From contig NZ_JAGIAV010000004.1 in NCBI RefSeq assembly GCF_017744675.1, positions 62,001-126,000 on the forward strand: a stretch of DNA of 64,000 nucleotides, given 5' to 3'. The DNA is from Flavobacterium sp. Its GTDB lineage: Bacteria > Bacteroidota > Bacteroidia > Flavobacteriales > Flavobacteriaceae. Shown here piece after piece: positions 33,670 through 42,372 of the stretch. Positions within the stretch are counted from its first letter, which is position 1. The number at the start of each line of letters is the position of its first letter. A program made the position numbers and the translations under genes. A model generated the notes under the pieces. It made no database searches. It was not told the DNA's origin and worked only from the letters and a program-made list of their open reading frames with translations.

Positions 33670-36255
33670 ATGTATACGTTGCCCAAAATTGAGCGTTTTA
33701 ATCAAGACGTTCTCTCAAAATACCACATTTATAATAGTGTTTTTATAACATTACCCTTTGATTCTATAGATAATACGGGAGTTTTACTTCCTTTATTTAC
33801 AGAAACTTGCGAAACTGGCTTTAAAAAAGAAGAAACCCCAAAAGAAATCGTTGATTTCTTCTCCAATAAATTCTTAAGTAATGCTTCTGAAGCTGAAAAG
33901 ATCGATCTTATGTTTCGATTTATTCAGTATATAGAACGTCAAATTGTACTATTTGATGCGATTGAAGATGCTGCTTTTCCAGAGGTTAACAACATGGAAG
34001 GGCGTGGATCTCTTCGTGACATTAAAGAGAAATCTGATGCTAAAGAAAAAGACGATGAATTGATTGAGTTTCTTGAAAACTTCAATGTTCGTACCGTTTT
34101 AACCGCGCATCCAACTCAGTTTTATCCAGGCCCAGTATTAGGAATTATAAATGATTTGACAGAAGCAATTCGTCAGAATGATTTACTTCAAATTAAACAA
34201 TTGCTGGCTCAGTTAGGAAAAACACCTTTTATCCAAAAAGAAAAACCAAATCCTTACGATGAAGCGGTAAGTTTAATTTGGTATCTAGAAAATGTATTTT
34301 ACGCTACGGCAGGAGAAATTGTTCATTATTTGCAAAAAAATATCCTAGAAGGAAATGCGATTCAGAATCAATTAATAAAACTTGGTTTCTGGCCGGGAGG
34401 TGACCGTGACGGAAATCCATTTGTTACTACAGATATTACGCTTAAAGTTGCAGATCGATTACGAACTTCAATTTTAAAATGCTATTATGTAGAAATGAGA
34501 AACTTAAAACGTAAGTTAACTTTCTCAGGCGTAGATACTTTGGTGGCAGATCTTGAACATAAACTTTATCGTTCTGTATTTTATTCTAAAGGAGATATTT
34601 TTATCACTTTAGAAGAATTGTTAACTCAATTGAATAAAATTAGAGCTATAATTATAGAAAAACATCAGTCATTATATTTGGACGAATTAGAGGCGCTTTT
34701 AGTAAAAGTCAACTTATTTGGATTCCATTTTGCAACTTTAGATATTCGTCAGAATAGCAAAATTCATAATGCGGTTTTCAAAGATGTAGTAAATTACTAT
34801 TTGAATTCTGGTTCAGACATTTTTCCTAAAAATTACTTTGATTTAACGGAAGATCAAAAAATCAGAGTTTTATCGAATGTAAAAGGAAATCTTAATCCAG
34901 CTGATTTTGAAAATGAAATTACAAGATATACTTTAGAATCTGTTCAGGCAATTAAAACGATTCAGCAGAATAATGGTGAAGAAGGAGCAAATCGTTATAT
35001 CATTAGCAATAACGAAAGTGCTTTGAATGTAATGGAGACTTTTGCCATGATTCGTTTGAATAACTGGGAAAAACCAACGGTTGATATTATCCCGCTTTTC
35101 GAATCTGTAGATGATTTGCAAAATGCTCATACAATTATGGAGCAATTGTACACGAATCCAGAATATGCGAAACATTTAAAAGCAAGAGGAAACAAGCAAA
35201 CTATTATGCTTGGATTCTCTGACGGAACTAAAGACGGTGGCTATTTAATGGCAAACTGGAGTATTTACCAAGCTAAAATTTCGCTGACTAAAATCTCTAG
35301 AGAATACGGAATTAAAGCAATTTTCTTTGACGGACGTGGCGGACCTCCTGCTCGTGGTGGTGGAAAAACGCATAAGTTTTACGCTTCTCTTGGTCCAAAA
35401 ATTGAAAACAACGAAATTCAGATTACAGTTCAAGGTCAAACCATTAGCTCTAATTTCGGAACTTTGGATTCTTGCCGTTACAATATCGAAAACTTATTGA
35501 GTGCGGGTGTTACCAACCAAGTATTTAGTAAAGAAAAAAACGAATTGACTGCTGAAGAAACTCAGATTTTGACCGATTTAGCGAATTTAGGTTACGAGAA
35601 ATATTTGAGTTTCAAAAACCATCCGAAGTTTATTCCGTACTTAGAAAAAATGAGTACGCTGAAATATTATTCTAAAACAAACATTGGAAGCCGTCCTTCA
35701 AAAAGAAGCAAATCTGAATCTTTAGATTTTGCAGATTTGAGAGCTATTCCGTTTGTAGGATCATGGAGCCAGTTAAAGCAAAACGTTCCTGGATTCTTCG
35801 GAGTAGGTTCGGCTTTAAAACATTTTGAAGAGACTGGACAGTGGAATAAAGTAAGCGATCTGTATCACAATTCATTATTTTTCAAAACTTTACTAGAAAA
35901 TAGTATGATGTCATTAGCAAAATCATTCTTGCCTTTGACCGCTTATATGAGCAAAGATCCTGAATTTGGTGAATTCTGGCAGATTATTTACAATGAATTC
36001 TCTGAGACAAAACGACTTTTATTAAAAATTGCAGGCCATAAAACTTTGATGGAGAATTATCCAGATGGTATTGCCTCAATTCAAATTAGAGAGCGTATTG
36101 TTCTACCTTTATTGACCATTCAGCAATATGCTTTGTTGAGAATTAATGAGCTGAACAAAGAACAGACTCCTAACGAGGAATTAATTAAAGTTTATGAGAA
36201 AATCGTAACGAGATCTTTATTTGGAAACACTAATGCAAGCAGAAATTCAGCTTAA
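33670..36255 (+). CDS. ppc: Phosphoenolpyruvate carboxylase
   Basis: The enzyme makes oxaloacetate from PEP and bicarbonate, feeding the TCA cycle. Signature regions are VLTAHPTQ (catalytic His), GGDRDGNPFVT and the glycine-rich loop FFDGRGGPPARGGGKTHKF. The length (861) is close to the family norm. The C-terminus reads NTNASRNSA rather than the conserved QNTG end. A DinB-family gene follows after nine bases and is probably co-transcribed. Confidence 0.97.
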   Translation: MYTLPKIERFNQDVLSKYHIYNSVFITLPFDSIDNTGVLLPLFTETCETGFKKEETPKEIVDFFSNKFLSNASEAEKIDLMFRFIQYIERQIVLFDAIEDAAFPEVNNMEGRGSLRDIKEKSDAKEKDDELIEFLENFNVRTVLTAHPTQFYPGPVLGIINDLTEAIRQNDLLQIKQLLAQLGKTPFIQKEKPNPYDEAVSLIWYLENVFYATAGEIVHYLQKNILEGNAIQNQLIKLGFWPGGDRDGNPFVTTDITLKVADRLRTSILKCYYVEMRNLKRKLTFSGVDTLVADLEHKLYRSVFYSKGDIFITLEELLTQLNKIRAIIIEKHQSLYLDELEALLVKVNLFGFHFATLDIRQNSKIHNAVFKDVVNYYLNSGSDIFPKNYFDLTEDQKIRVLSNVKGNLNPADFENEITRYTLESVQAIKTIQQNNGEEGANRYIISNNESALNVMETFAMIRLNNWEKPTVDIIPLFESVDDLQNAHTIMEQLYTNPEYAKHLKARGNKQTIMLGFSDGTKDGGYLMANWSIYQAKISLTKISREYGIKAIFFDGRGGPPARGGGKTHKFYASLGPKIENNEIQITVQGQTISSNFGTLDSCRYNIENLLSAGVTNQVFSKEKNELTAEETQILTDLANLGYEKYLSFKNHPKFIPYLEKMSTLKYYSKTNIGSRPSKRSKSESLDFADLRAIPFVGSWSQLKQNVPGFFGVGSALKHFEETGQWNKVSDLYHNSLFFKTLLENSMMSLAKSFLPLTAYMSKDPEFGEFWQIIYNEFSETKRLLLKIAGHKTLMENYPDGIASIQIRERIVLPLLTIQQYALLRINELNKEQTPNEELIKVYEKIVTRSLFGNTNASRNSA

Positions 36256-36264
36256 AATAAAAAG

Positions 36265-36780
36265 ATGAGAGCAATAGAATTATTAGACAATGAATACGCT
36301 GGGAATTTTGGCAATTATGTAAAAGCTGCTGGCGACGGAATTTTAATTGAAGAATTGGAAATTTCACTTCACAGTTTTATCAGATTTGTACAAGACATTC
36401 CGATGGATAAATTTGATTACCGCTACGCAGAAGGAAAGTGGACGATTAAAGATATTATTCAGCACGTTATAGATACAGAACGAATTTTTGCTTATCGCGC
36501 TTTGCGCTTTTCAAGAAATGATAAAACGCCTTTGCCAAGTTTTGAAGAAAACGATTATGCGAATAATACTGATGCAAACAGAAGAAGCATTCAAGATTTG
36601 CTTACTGAATTTTCAGCTGTAAGACATTCGACTTTATTATTTTACAAAAGTTTATCAGACGAACAGCTGAAAAGAATTGGTACAGCGTCTAATCTTCAAA
36701 TTTCAGTTCGTGCATTAGGTTTTGTAATGATTGGGCATCAAAAGCATCATCAAAAAGTTTTTGCAGAACGATATTTGTAA
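36265..36780 (+). CDS. DinB family protein
   Basis: A 171-residue four-helix protein of the DinB/YfiT-like superfamily, with His residues in the typical metal positions (QHVIDTERIFAYRALRF and GHQKHHQKVFAERYL). Many members are metal-dependent thiol transferases that can use bacillithiol or mycothiol, which fits with a YpdA gene in this genome, but the role here is not shown. It is the second gene of an operon with ppc and ends at a terminator. Confidence 0.87.
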   Translation: MRAIELLDNEYAGNFGNYVKAAGDGILIEELEISLHSFIRFVQDIPMDKFDYRYAEGKWTIKDIIQHVIDTERIFAYRALRFSRNDKTPLPSFEENDYANNTDANRRSIQDLLTEFSAVRHSTLLFYKSLSDEQLKRIGTASNLQISVRALGFVMIGHQKHHQKVFAERYL

Positions 36781-36793
36781 AATATACTTTAAA

Positions 36794-36826
36794 AAAAAGC
36801 TGTACTTCAAAGTACAGCTTTTTGCT
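36794..36826 (+). terminator. Terminator of the ppc-dinB operon
   Basis: A perfect 14-bp stem (AAAAAGCTGTACTT and complement) with T-rich ends directly after the DinB stop codon. Confidence 0.82.
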
Positions 36827-36836
36827 TTTAGAAACG

Positions 36837-36917
36837 GGGCTTCGACTCCGCTCAGCCTGACAATAAATAATGGATAATGAATTCGTGTGTATGTCAGGCT
36901 GAGCGGAGTCGAAGCCC
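36837..36917. repeat. Perfect 25-bp inverted repeat (GGGCTTCGACTCCGCTCAGC)
   Basis: The arms 36837-36861 and 36893-36917 are perfect reverse complements around a 31-base AT-rich loop. It is GC-richer than its surroundings and lies directly between the convergent DinB and recQ genes. Units of the GTCAGGCTGAGCGGAGTCG type are common intergenic repeats in flavobacterial genomes, from general knowledge. Confidence 0.88.
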
Positions 36918-36921
36918 ATTT

Positions 36922-39042
36922 TTATACTGTCTGATTTTTTCGCTCAATAAAAGCCAAACCAAACCTTATCTTATCATAAGACATTTTTTCTTCAAAATAA
37001 TCAAAATACGGTTTTAATGCATTTGGATTTTCTAACTCAATTTGTGCTTTTGCTATTTGAGAAATTTCATCTTCAGAAACAAATTGGCTTAAATCTAAAT
37101 CATGACCATCAACATATAATTTTGCTAAATGCGAAATAATTGTAGTTGCACTCAAATCGCGCTGTTCGGCAATTTCTTGTACTGAAACTCCATTTTCAAA
37201 CAACTCCAGTGTTTTTTTATACGTATTGTCTTTTTTCTCCTTTTTTACTACCGATTTGTTTCTTTGAAATTCAATTATGGCCTTTATGAATTCGTCGCCA
37301 TATTTTTCTAGTTTGGCTTTTCCAACACCTTCAATTGCAAGAAAATCTTCATCGGTCATTGGTCGTAAAACTTCCATCTGCCTTAATGAAGCGTCGCTAA
37401 AAATAACATAAGCTGGAACTTCTTCTTCCTTTGCAATTTCGTAACGTAGTTTTCGAAGTGTTTCAAAAAGAGAATTTTTGGTAGCTTTCGGTTTTGCTTC
37501 TTTAGTCTCAGTTTTATCAATTGCTTTTTTGACAACCGTAGTTAGTTTTACTTTTTCGCCTTCAAACAAAACTTTCTTCGCAAAAGGAGTAAGGAGAATT
37601 TTATTATGCTGATGAAAGGCAATTTCACAATAGCCTAAATTAATAAGCTGAATAAGGTATTGATTCCAGTCGTACCAAGAAACATCAGCGCCAATTCCGT
37701 ACGTTTTTAGCTCTTGATAATTTTTTTCGTAGATATATGCATTTCTCGAGCCCCTCAAAAAATCAACAATCACAGCCAAAGGTTCAGATTCTTTTAAACG
37801 TACAATTGCAGACAAAGCTTTTTGTGCGAGAATCGTCCCGTCGAAAAAAGTTGGAGGATTTTTGCAAATATCGCAGTTTCCGCAATTCTCCGTCACCAGT
37901 TCACCAAAATAAGACAGCAAGATTTTCCTTCTGCAGCTTACAGCATCTGCATATTGCTTCATGCGATCTAGTTTTGCAAGCTGTATGTCAGAGTTAAGGC
38001 CTTCTGATGCAAATTTCTGCAATTGAATTACATCTGCGTAGCTTTCAAACAAAACTGTTTCAGCTGGAAGTCCGTCTCGGCCAGCACGTCCAATTTCTTG
38101 ATAATAGCCTTCTATATTTTTTGGAAGATTGTAATGAATTACCCATCGCACATTAGATTTATCGATTCCCATTCCGAAAGCAATGGTGGCACAAACCACC
38201 TGACAATCGTCGTTGATAAACTGATCTTGAGTTTTTGCACGAGTTTCATTATCCAAACCAGCATGATACGCTTTGGCTTCAATGCCATTCTTTTTCAGTT
38301 TTTCGGCTAGCTCTTCTGTGGTTTTGCGGCTTAAGCAATATATAATTCCCGATTCGTTGGGTTTGTTTTCAATAAAATCAATGATCTGCTTTACGCGATC
38401 TAAAGCAGGACGAACCTCTAAACTTAAATTTTTACGATCAAAAGAAGCTACAAAAGTTTTCGGATGCTTCAAATTAAGCTGTTTAGAAATGTCTGTGCGC
38501 GTTGCTTTGTCTGCTGTGGCAGTCAGTGCTAATATTGGAGTAGAAGGGAAGCGGCTTTTTAGGTAACCTAAATTCGTGTAAGCCGGTCTAAAATCATGTC
38601 CCCAAGACGAAATACAATGCGCTTCGTCTATTGCTATCAAACTAATATTTAGCTCATTGAAAGCCATATCTAAATAAGAAAGACTTTCGGGCGCTATATA
38701 AACTAGTTTGAAATTATTCGTTTTTAAATTATCAATGTAATATTGCTGCTCTTGAGATGATTGCGAGCTATTAATAAAACAAGCTGAAATTCCATTGGTT
38801 TTCAAACTATCAACCTGATCTTTCATTAAAGCAATCAAAGGAGATATTACGACAGTGATTCCAGGCAGTATTAAAGCTGGGAGCTGAAAACAGATCGATT
38901 TTCCTCCTCCAGTTGGCATAATAGCCAACGTATCTTGTCCAGATAATATGGTGTTAATTATGGTTTCTTGATTGGGTCTAAATTTTTCAAAACCAAAATT
39001 CTCTTTTAAAGTTGCGTGTAAAATTTCGGAAGTCATAGGCAT
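36922..39042 (-). CDS. recQ: ATP-dependent DNA helicase RecQ
   Basis: The protein has the RecQ helicase motifs Walker A TGGGKS (44-49) and DEAHCISSWGHDFRP, a zinc-binding region with Cys residues (CRRKILLSYFGE...CGNCDIC), a winged-helix RQC part, and an HRDC domain (~545-610: ...FLAIEGVGKAKLEKYGDEF). A further ~100 C-terminal residues include a small helix-turn-helix (GVSVQEIAEQRDLSATTIISHL). RecQ unwinds DNA during recombination and repair. Length (706) is typical of Bacteroidota RecQ. Confidence 0.96.
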   Translation of the reverse strand: MPMTSEILHATLKENFGFEKFRPNQETIINTILSGQDTLAIMPTGGGKSICFQLPALILPGITVVISPLIALMKDQVDSLKTNGISACFINSSQSSQEQQYYIDNLKTNNFKLVYIAPESLSYLDMAFNELNISLIAIDEAHCISSWGHDFRPAYTNLGYLKSRFPSTPILALTATADKATRTDISKQLNLKHPKTFVASFDRKNLSLEVRPALDRVKQIIDFIENKPNESGIIYCLSRKTTEELAEKLKKNGIEAKAYHAGLDNETRAKTQDQFINDDCQVVCATIAFGMGIDKSNVRWVIHYNLPKNIEGYYQEIGRAGRDGLPAETVLFESYADVIQLQKFASEGLNSDIQLAKLDRMKQYADAVSCRRKILLSYFGELVTENCGNCDICKNPPTFFDGTILAQKALSAIVRLKESEPLAVIVDFLRGSRNAYIYEKNYQELKTYGIGADVSWYDWNQYLIQLINLGYCEIAFHQHNKILLTPFAKKVLFEGEKVKLTTVVKKAIDKTETKEAKPKATKNSLFETLRKLRYEIAKEEEVPAYVIFSDASLRQMEVLRPMTDEDFLAIEGVGKAKLEKYGDEFIKAIIEFQRNKSVVKKEKKDNTYKKTLELFENGVSVQEIAEQRDLSATTIISHLAKLYVDGHDLDLSQFVSEDEISQIAKAQIELENPNALKPYFDYFEEKMSYDKIRFGLAFIERKNQTV

Positions 39043-39125
39043 GTATTTTTGTTTATGCTTTAAAAGTAAAAATAATCCTATAAAAATAAAAATGTAAATT
39101 CATTTAGTTTATAGTCTGCTATAAA

Positions 39126-39165
39126 AAAAGGAACTCTATTTTTAGAGTTCCTTTTATTTATTAAA
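39126..39165. terminator. Bidirectional terminator between recQ and the acidic protein gene
   Basis: A perfect 13-bp stem (AAAAGGAACTCTA and complement) with T-tracts on both sides. For the minus-strand operon ending at 39177 it is directly downstream. Confidence 0.82.
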
Positions 39166-39176
39166 ACGAAAATGAA

Positions 39177-39590
39177 TTAATCTTCATCGTCTTCGTCATC
39201 TTCATAATCAGTGTCTGCTTTGTCATCATCATCTTCATCGTCATCATCGCCGCCATCTGTATCTGGTTTATCAAGATTATCATCCTCTTCATCATCATCT
39301 CCACTAATATCATCATCAAGATCTATACCTTTAACTGGTGCAATTGCATCTACATCAACATCTAAATCGTCATCTTCATCGTAGTTTTCAATTCTGTCAG
39401 CAAGTTTAGTACTAATTTTTACTAAGTAAATTGTATCTTCAGTACGAACTTCTACAGCTTCAACCAATTCGTTTTTAGCATTTCTAAAACGGATAACATC
39501 CGAATCATCATAACCGTCAGGAAATTTTTCAACCAAAAGGTTTAAAATTTCATTGGTAAGTTTGGCGTAGTCTACTATAACTCTTTTCAT
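39177..39590 (-). CDS. Small protein with strongly acidic C-terminal tail
   Basis: The first ~70 residues (MKRVIVDYAKLTNEILNLLV...) form a mixed alpha/beta region without a family I recognise; residues ~73-137 are almost entirely Asp and Glu with few breaks, an intrinsically disordered polyanion. It is eight bases downstream of the deoxyhypusine-synthase-like gene and the last gene of that operon. A polyanionic tail next to polyamine genes suggests binding of polyamines or basic proteins; this is speculation from composition. Confidence 0.8.
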   Translation of the reverse strand: MKRVIVDYAKLTNEILNLLVEKFPDGYDDSDVIRFRNAKNELVEAVEVRTEDTIYLVKISTKLADRIENYDEDDDLDVDVDAIAPVKGIDLDDDISGDDDEEDDNLDKPDTDGGDDDDEDDDDKADTDYEDDEDDED

Positions 39591-39598
39591 AAATTATT

Positions 39599-40567
39599 TT
39601 ATAAATCTAATAAATATGCAAAAATTAACGGAGCAACAATTGTAGCATCCGACTCAATAATAAATTTCGGGGTTTTAATATCTAATTTACCCCAAGTGAT
39701 TTTTTCATTTGGAACTGCCCCAGAGTACGAACCATAACTAGTCGTAGAATCTGAGATTTGACAGAAATAGCTCCAAAATGGAACATCATGCATTTCCATA
39801 TCCTGGTATAGCATTGGCACTACACAGATAGGGAAGTCACCCGCGATACCACCACCGATTTGGAAGAATCCAATTCCGTTTGAACTGTTTTTAGAATACC
39901 AATCTGCAAGGAAAGTCATGTATTCAATTCCAGATTTCATGGTAGATGCTTTTAAGTCTCCTTTAATTACGTATGAAGCAAAGATGTTACCCATTGTGCT
40001 ATCTTCCCATCCTGGAACGATAATAGGTAAGTTTTTCTCTGCAGCCGCATACATCCAGCTATCTTTTAGATCAATTTCGTAATATTCTTCTAAAACGCCA
40101 GACAACAACATTTTATACATAAATTCGTGTGGGAAGTAACGCTCACCTTTGTCGTCTGCGTCTTTCCAAATTTTGTAAATGTGTTTTTGTAAACGACGGA
40201 AAGCTTCATGCTCAGGAATACAAGTGTCTGTAACACGGTTTAATCCTCTTTCTAATAAAGCCCATTCGTCTTCTGGTGTCAAATCACGGTAGTTAGGAAC
40301 TCTCTCGTAATGAGAATGAGCTACTAAATTCATGATATCTTCTTCTAAGTTTGCTCCGGTACATGAAATGATATGCACTTTGTCTTGTCTGATTACTTCG
40401 GCAAAAATTTTACCAATTTCTGCTGTACTCATTGCGCCAGCCATACTTACCAGCATCTTAGCACCATCAGCTAATTGCTGCTCGTATGCTTTTGCAGCAT
40501 CCACTAACGAAGCAGAATTAAAATGCAAATAATGTTTTTCAATAAACTGACTGATTGGTCCTTTCAT
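39599..40567 (-). CDS. Deoxyhypusine synthase-like enzyme
   Basis: A 322-residue NAD-dependent aminobutyl transferase relative. The DHS-type active-site segment is ITWGKL with Lys294, preceded by SYGSYSGAVPNEK, and the N-terminal SMAGAMSTAEIG and SCTGANLEED segments match the family. In eukaryotes and archaea DHS modifies eIF5A/aIF5A, which bacteria lack; some bacterial homologues instead make homospermidine. It lies in an operon with arginine decarboxylase, so polyamine synthesis is likely. The exact product is not evident from sequence. Confidence 0.93.
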   Translation of the reverse strand: MKGPISQFIEKHYLHFNSASLVDAAKAYEQQLADGAKMLVSMAGAMSTAEIGKIFAEVIRQDKVHIISCTGANLEEDIMNLVAHSHYERVPNYRDLTPEDEWALLERGLNRVTDTCIPEHEAFRRLQKHIYKIWKDADDKGERYFPHEFMYKMLLSGVLEEYYEIDLKDSWMYAAAEKNLPIIVPGWEDSTMGNIFASYVIKGDLKASTMKSGIEYMTFLADWYSKNSSNGIGFFQIGGGIAGDFPICVVPMLYQDMEMHDVPFWSYFCQISDSTTSYGSYSGAVPNEKITWGKLDIKTPKFIIESDATIVAPLIFAYLLDL

Positions 40568-40665
40568 TTTTTTTGTTTTTTTTGAATTAAAAAGTTTAAC
40601 CTTTTTGGATGTTAATGCAAATTAAGAATTTTAAATAACTTTCTTTTACTCAATCTGCCGTTTTT

Positions 40666-42069
40666 TTATAACTTTTTTTTGTAGCCTAAAATCTTTAAAA
40701 CATCATCTGAAGTCTGTTGTTCTGAGAACACTTCTGTTGCCAGAATTCCGTTTTCGTCGCGATCTATTAAAATATGTTTAGGCTGCGGAATCAAGCAGTG
40801 GTGTAGGCCACCGTATCCTCCAATTGTTTCTTGATAAGCGCCAGTATTAAAAAATCCGATGTATAACGGTTTTTCTTTGCTGTACTTAGGAAGATAAATT
40901 GCGTTCATGTTTTGCTCAGAGTTGTAATAGTCGTCACTATCACAAGTCAGACCTCCCAATAGAACCCGCTCGTAAGTATCATTCCAACGGTTAATAGCCA
41001 GCATGATAAAACGTTTGTTTATAGCCCAAGTATCTGGTAAAGTGGTAATGAAAGATGAGTCGATCATATTCCATTTCTCTCTATCATTTTGTTGTTTTTG
41101 GTACAAAATCTGATAGATTGCGCCACCGCTTTCGCCTACTGTAAACGATCCAAATTCCGTAAAAATATTTGGAACATCAACTTCAGCTTCATCACAAGCA
41201 ATTTTAATCTGATTGATAATTTCATCAATCATATATTGATAATCATATTCAAAGGCAAGTGAGTTTTTAATAGGGAAACCACCGCCAATGTTCAAACCGT
41301 CTAGAGTAGGGCACTCTTTTTTAAGAGCGATGTAAACTTTAATACATTTTACAAGCTCGTTCCAGTAATATGAGGTATCGTTGATTCCGGTATTGATAAA
41401 GAAGTGAAGCATTTTCAGCTCTAATTTATCATTCTCCTGAATTTGTTTTTTATAGAAAGAAACTATGTTTTTGTAACCAATACCTAATCTAGAAGTATAA
41501 AACTCAAATTTAGGTTCTTCTTCAGCAGCAATACGGATTCCGATTTTGAATTTTCCTTTAATTTCTGCTTGAAGTAAATCTAATTCTTCGTAGTTATCAA
41601 TAATCGGAATCGTATTTTTATGTCCGTTATTGATTAACCTACCAATATTAGTAATGTATTCGTCTCTTTTAAAACCGTTGCAAATTACATACGTGCTTTT
41701 GTTGATTTTGCCGTTTTCTAGCAAATTCTCCACAATATTCACGTCAAAAGCAGATGACGTTTCAATGTGAATGTTATTCTTGAAAGCTTCATTCATAATA
41801 TATTCAAAATGAGAGCTTTTTGTACAATAACAATAGTAGTATTTTGCGTCGTATTTATTTTTTTCCATTGATTTTCTGAACCAAGCTTTTGCTTTGTTGA
41901 TGTTTTCAGAAATCTGAGGAAGGTAAGTAAACTTTAATGGCGTACCATATTGTTCAACCAATTTCATCAAATCAATGTTGTGAAACAATAGGTTGTCTTT
42001 GTTTAGTTTAAATTCCTCTTGTGGAAAGTAGTATGTTTGGTTTATTAGATCAGAATATTTTGTATTCAT
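40666..42069 (-). CDS. speA: Biosynthetic arginine decarboxylase, alanine-racemase fold
   Basis: A 467-residue PLP enzyme of the fold-type III group that makes agmatine from arginine. The PLP Lys is Lys84 in YCYCTKSSHF, followed by HIETSSAFDV, the glycine-rich phosphate-binding site LNIGGGFPIKN, and a C-terminal part with GLTCDSDD that provides the second catalytic Cys and Asp. It heads the operon with the DHS-like and acidic-tail genes (98 bases to the next gene) and has a ~245-base leader with a well-formed promoter. Confidence 0.9.
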   Translation of the reverse strand: MNTKYSDLINQTYYFPQEEFKLNKDNLLFHNIDLMKLVEQYGTPLKFTYLPQISENINKAKAWFRKSMEKNKYDAKYYYCYCTKSSHFEYIMNEAFKNNIHIETSSAFDVNIVENLLENGKINKSTYVICNGFKRDEYITNIGRLINNGHKNTIPIIDNYEELDLLQAEIKGKFKIGIRIAAEEEPKFEFYTSRLGIGYKNIVSFYKKQIQENDKLELKMLHFFINTGINDTSYYWNELVKCIKVYIALKKECPTLDGLNIGGGFPIKNSLAFEYDYQYMIDEIINQIKIACDEAEVDVPNIFTEFGSFTVGESGGAIYQILYQKQQNDREKWNMIDSSFITTLPDTWAINKRFIMLAINRWNDTYERVLLGGLTCDSDDYYNSEQNMNAIYLPKYSKEKPLYIGFFNTGAYQETIGGYGGLHHCLIPQPKHILIDRDENGILATEVFSEQQTSDDVLKILGYKKKL

Positions 42070-42136
42070 TTATGTATCAATATTTAGAGATTGTAATTAT
42101 AATTTAAATTAGGTTTTTGGGGACTTAATCTTAAAT

Positions 42137-42316
42137 TCAAACTCTAATATTGGCAAATATAATAGGCAGTTTTTCGTGCTCCGCTTTTGTACATTGGAAG
42201 ACATCAAAACAGAAAGGGCTTTTACTATTATAGAAACGATTCAGTATTCTCAATAAAGAACTGTTGAGTCTGTTTCGGTAAGAGCTGAAGTGCCTTTGCT
42301 GCTTGTTTGTTTTCAT
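42137..42316 (-). CDS. Possible leader ORF of the arginine decarboxylase operon
   Basis: A 59-codon frame starting MKTNKQQRHFSSYRNRLN is rich in Arg, Asn and Ser (five Arg in the first 22 codons) and ends 67 bases before speA. The ATG lies only four bases after a TACATTTG box, so the transcript may start at or within the first codons (leaderless). It has no family I know. It could be a regulatory upstream peptide that senses arginine or polyamine supply, or a chance frame. Confidence 0.4.
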   Translation of the reverse strand: MKTNKQQRHFSSYRNRLNSSLLRILNRFYNSKSPFCFDVFQCTKAEHEKLPIIFANIRV

Positions 42317-42320
42317 GGGG

Positions 42321-42352
42321 CAAATGTAAAAAATAATATATACCAAATGCAA
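42321..42352 (-). promoter_or_regulatory. Bacteroidota-type promoter of the speA operon
   Basis: On the minus strand TTG (42350-42352) is followed by 21 bases and TACATTTG (42321-42328), matching the TTG/TAnnTTTG pattern. No other gene start lies between it and speA apart from the possible leader ORF. Confidence 0.7.
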
Positions 42353-42372
42353 CGCTTTTGATTAAAAAAAGT

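Larger units (their letters stand above)
42070..42372. other. Leader region of the arginine decarboxylase operon
   Basis: About 300 bases separate speA from aroB. It holds a promoter (42321-42352), a 59-codon frame on the minus strand (42137-42316) that starts next to the -7 box, and ~65 AT-rich bases before speA. In the leader RNA complementary pieces exist, for example AAACAG with CTGTTT and a CTCAA...TTGAG stem, but no known riboswitch class is recognised. Confidence 0.55.

Noticed and set aside
37737..38566. Plus-strand ORFs inside recQ
   Set aside because: Three frames without domains, antisense to conserved helicase motifs.
40666..42069. Diaminopimelate decarboxylase instead of arginine decarboxylase
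   Set aside because: The fold is shared, but the length and the YCYCTKSSHF and C-terminal segments fit the Bacteroidota arginine decarboxylase group and the neighbour is a polyamine-type enzyme.
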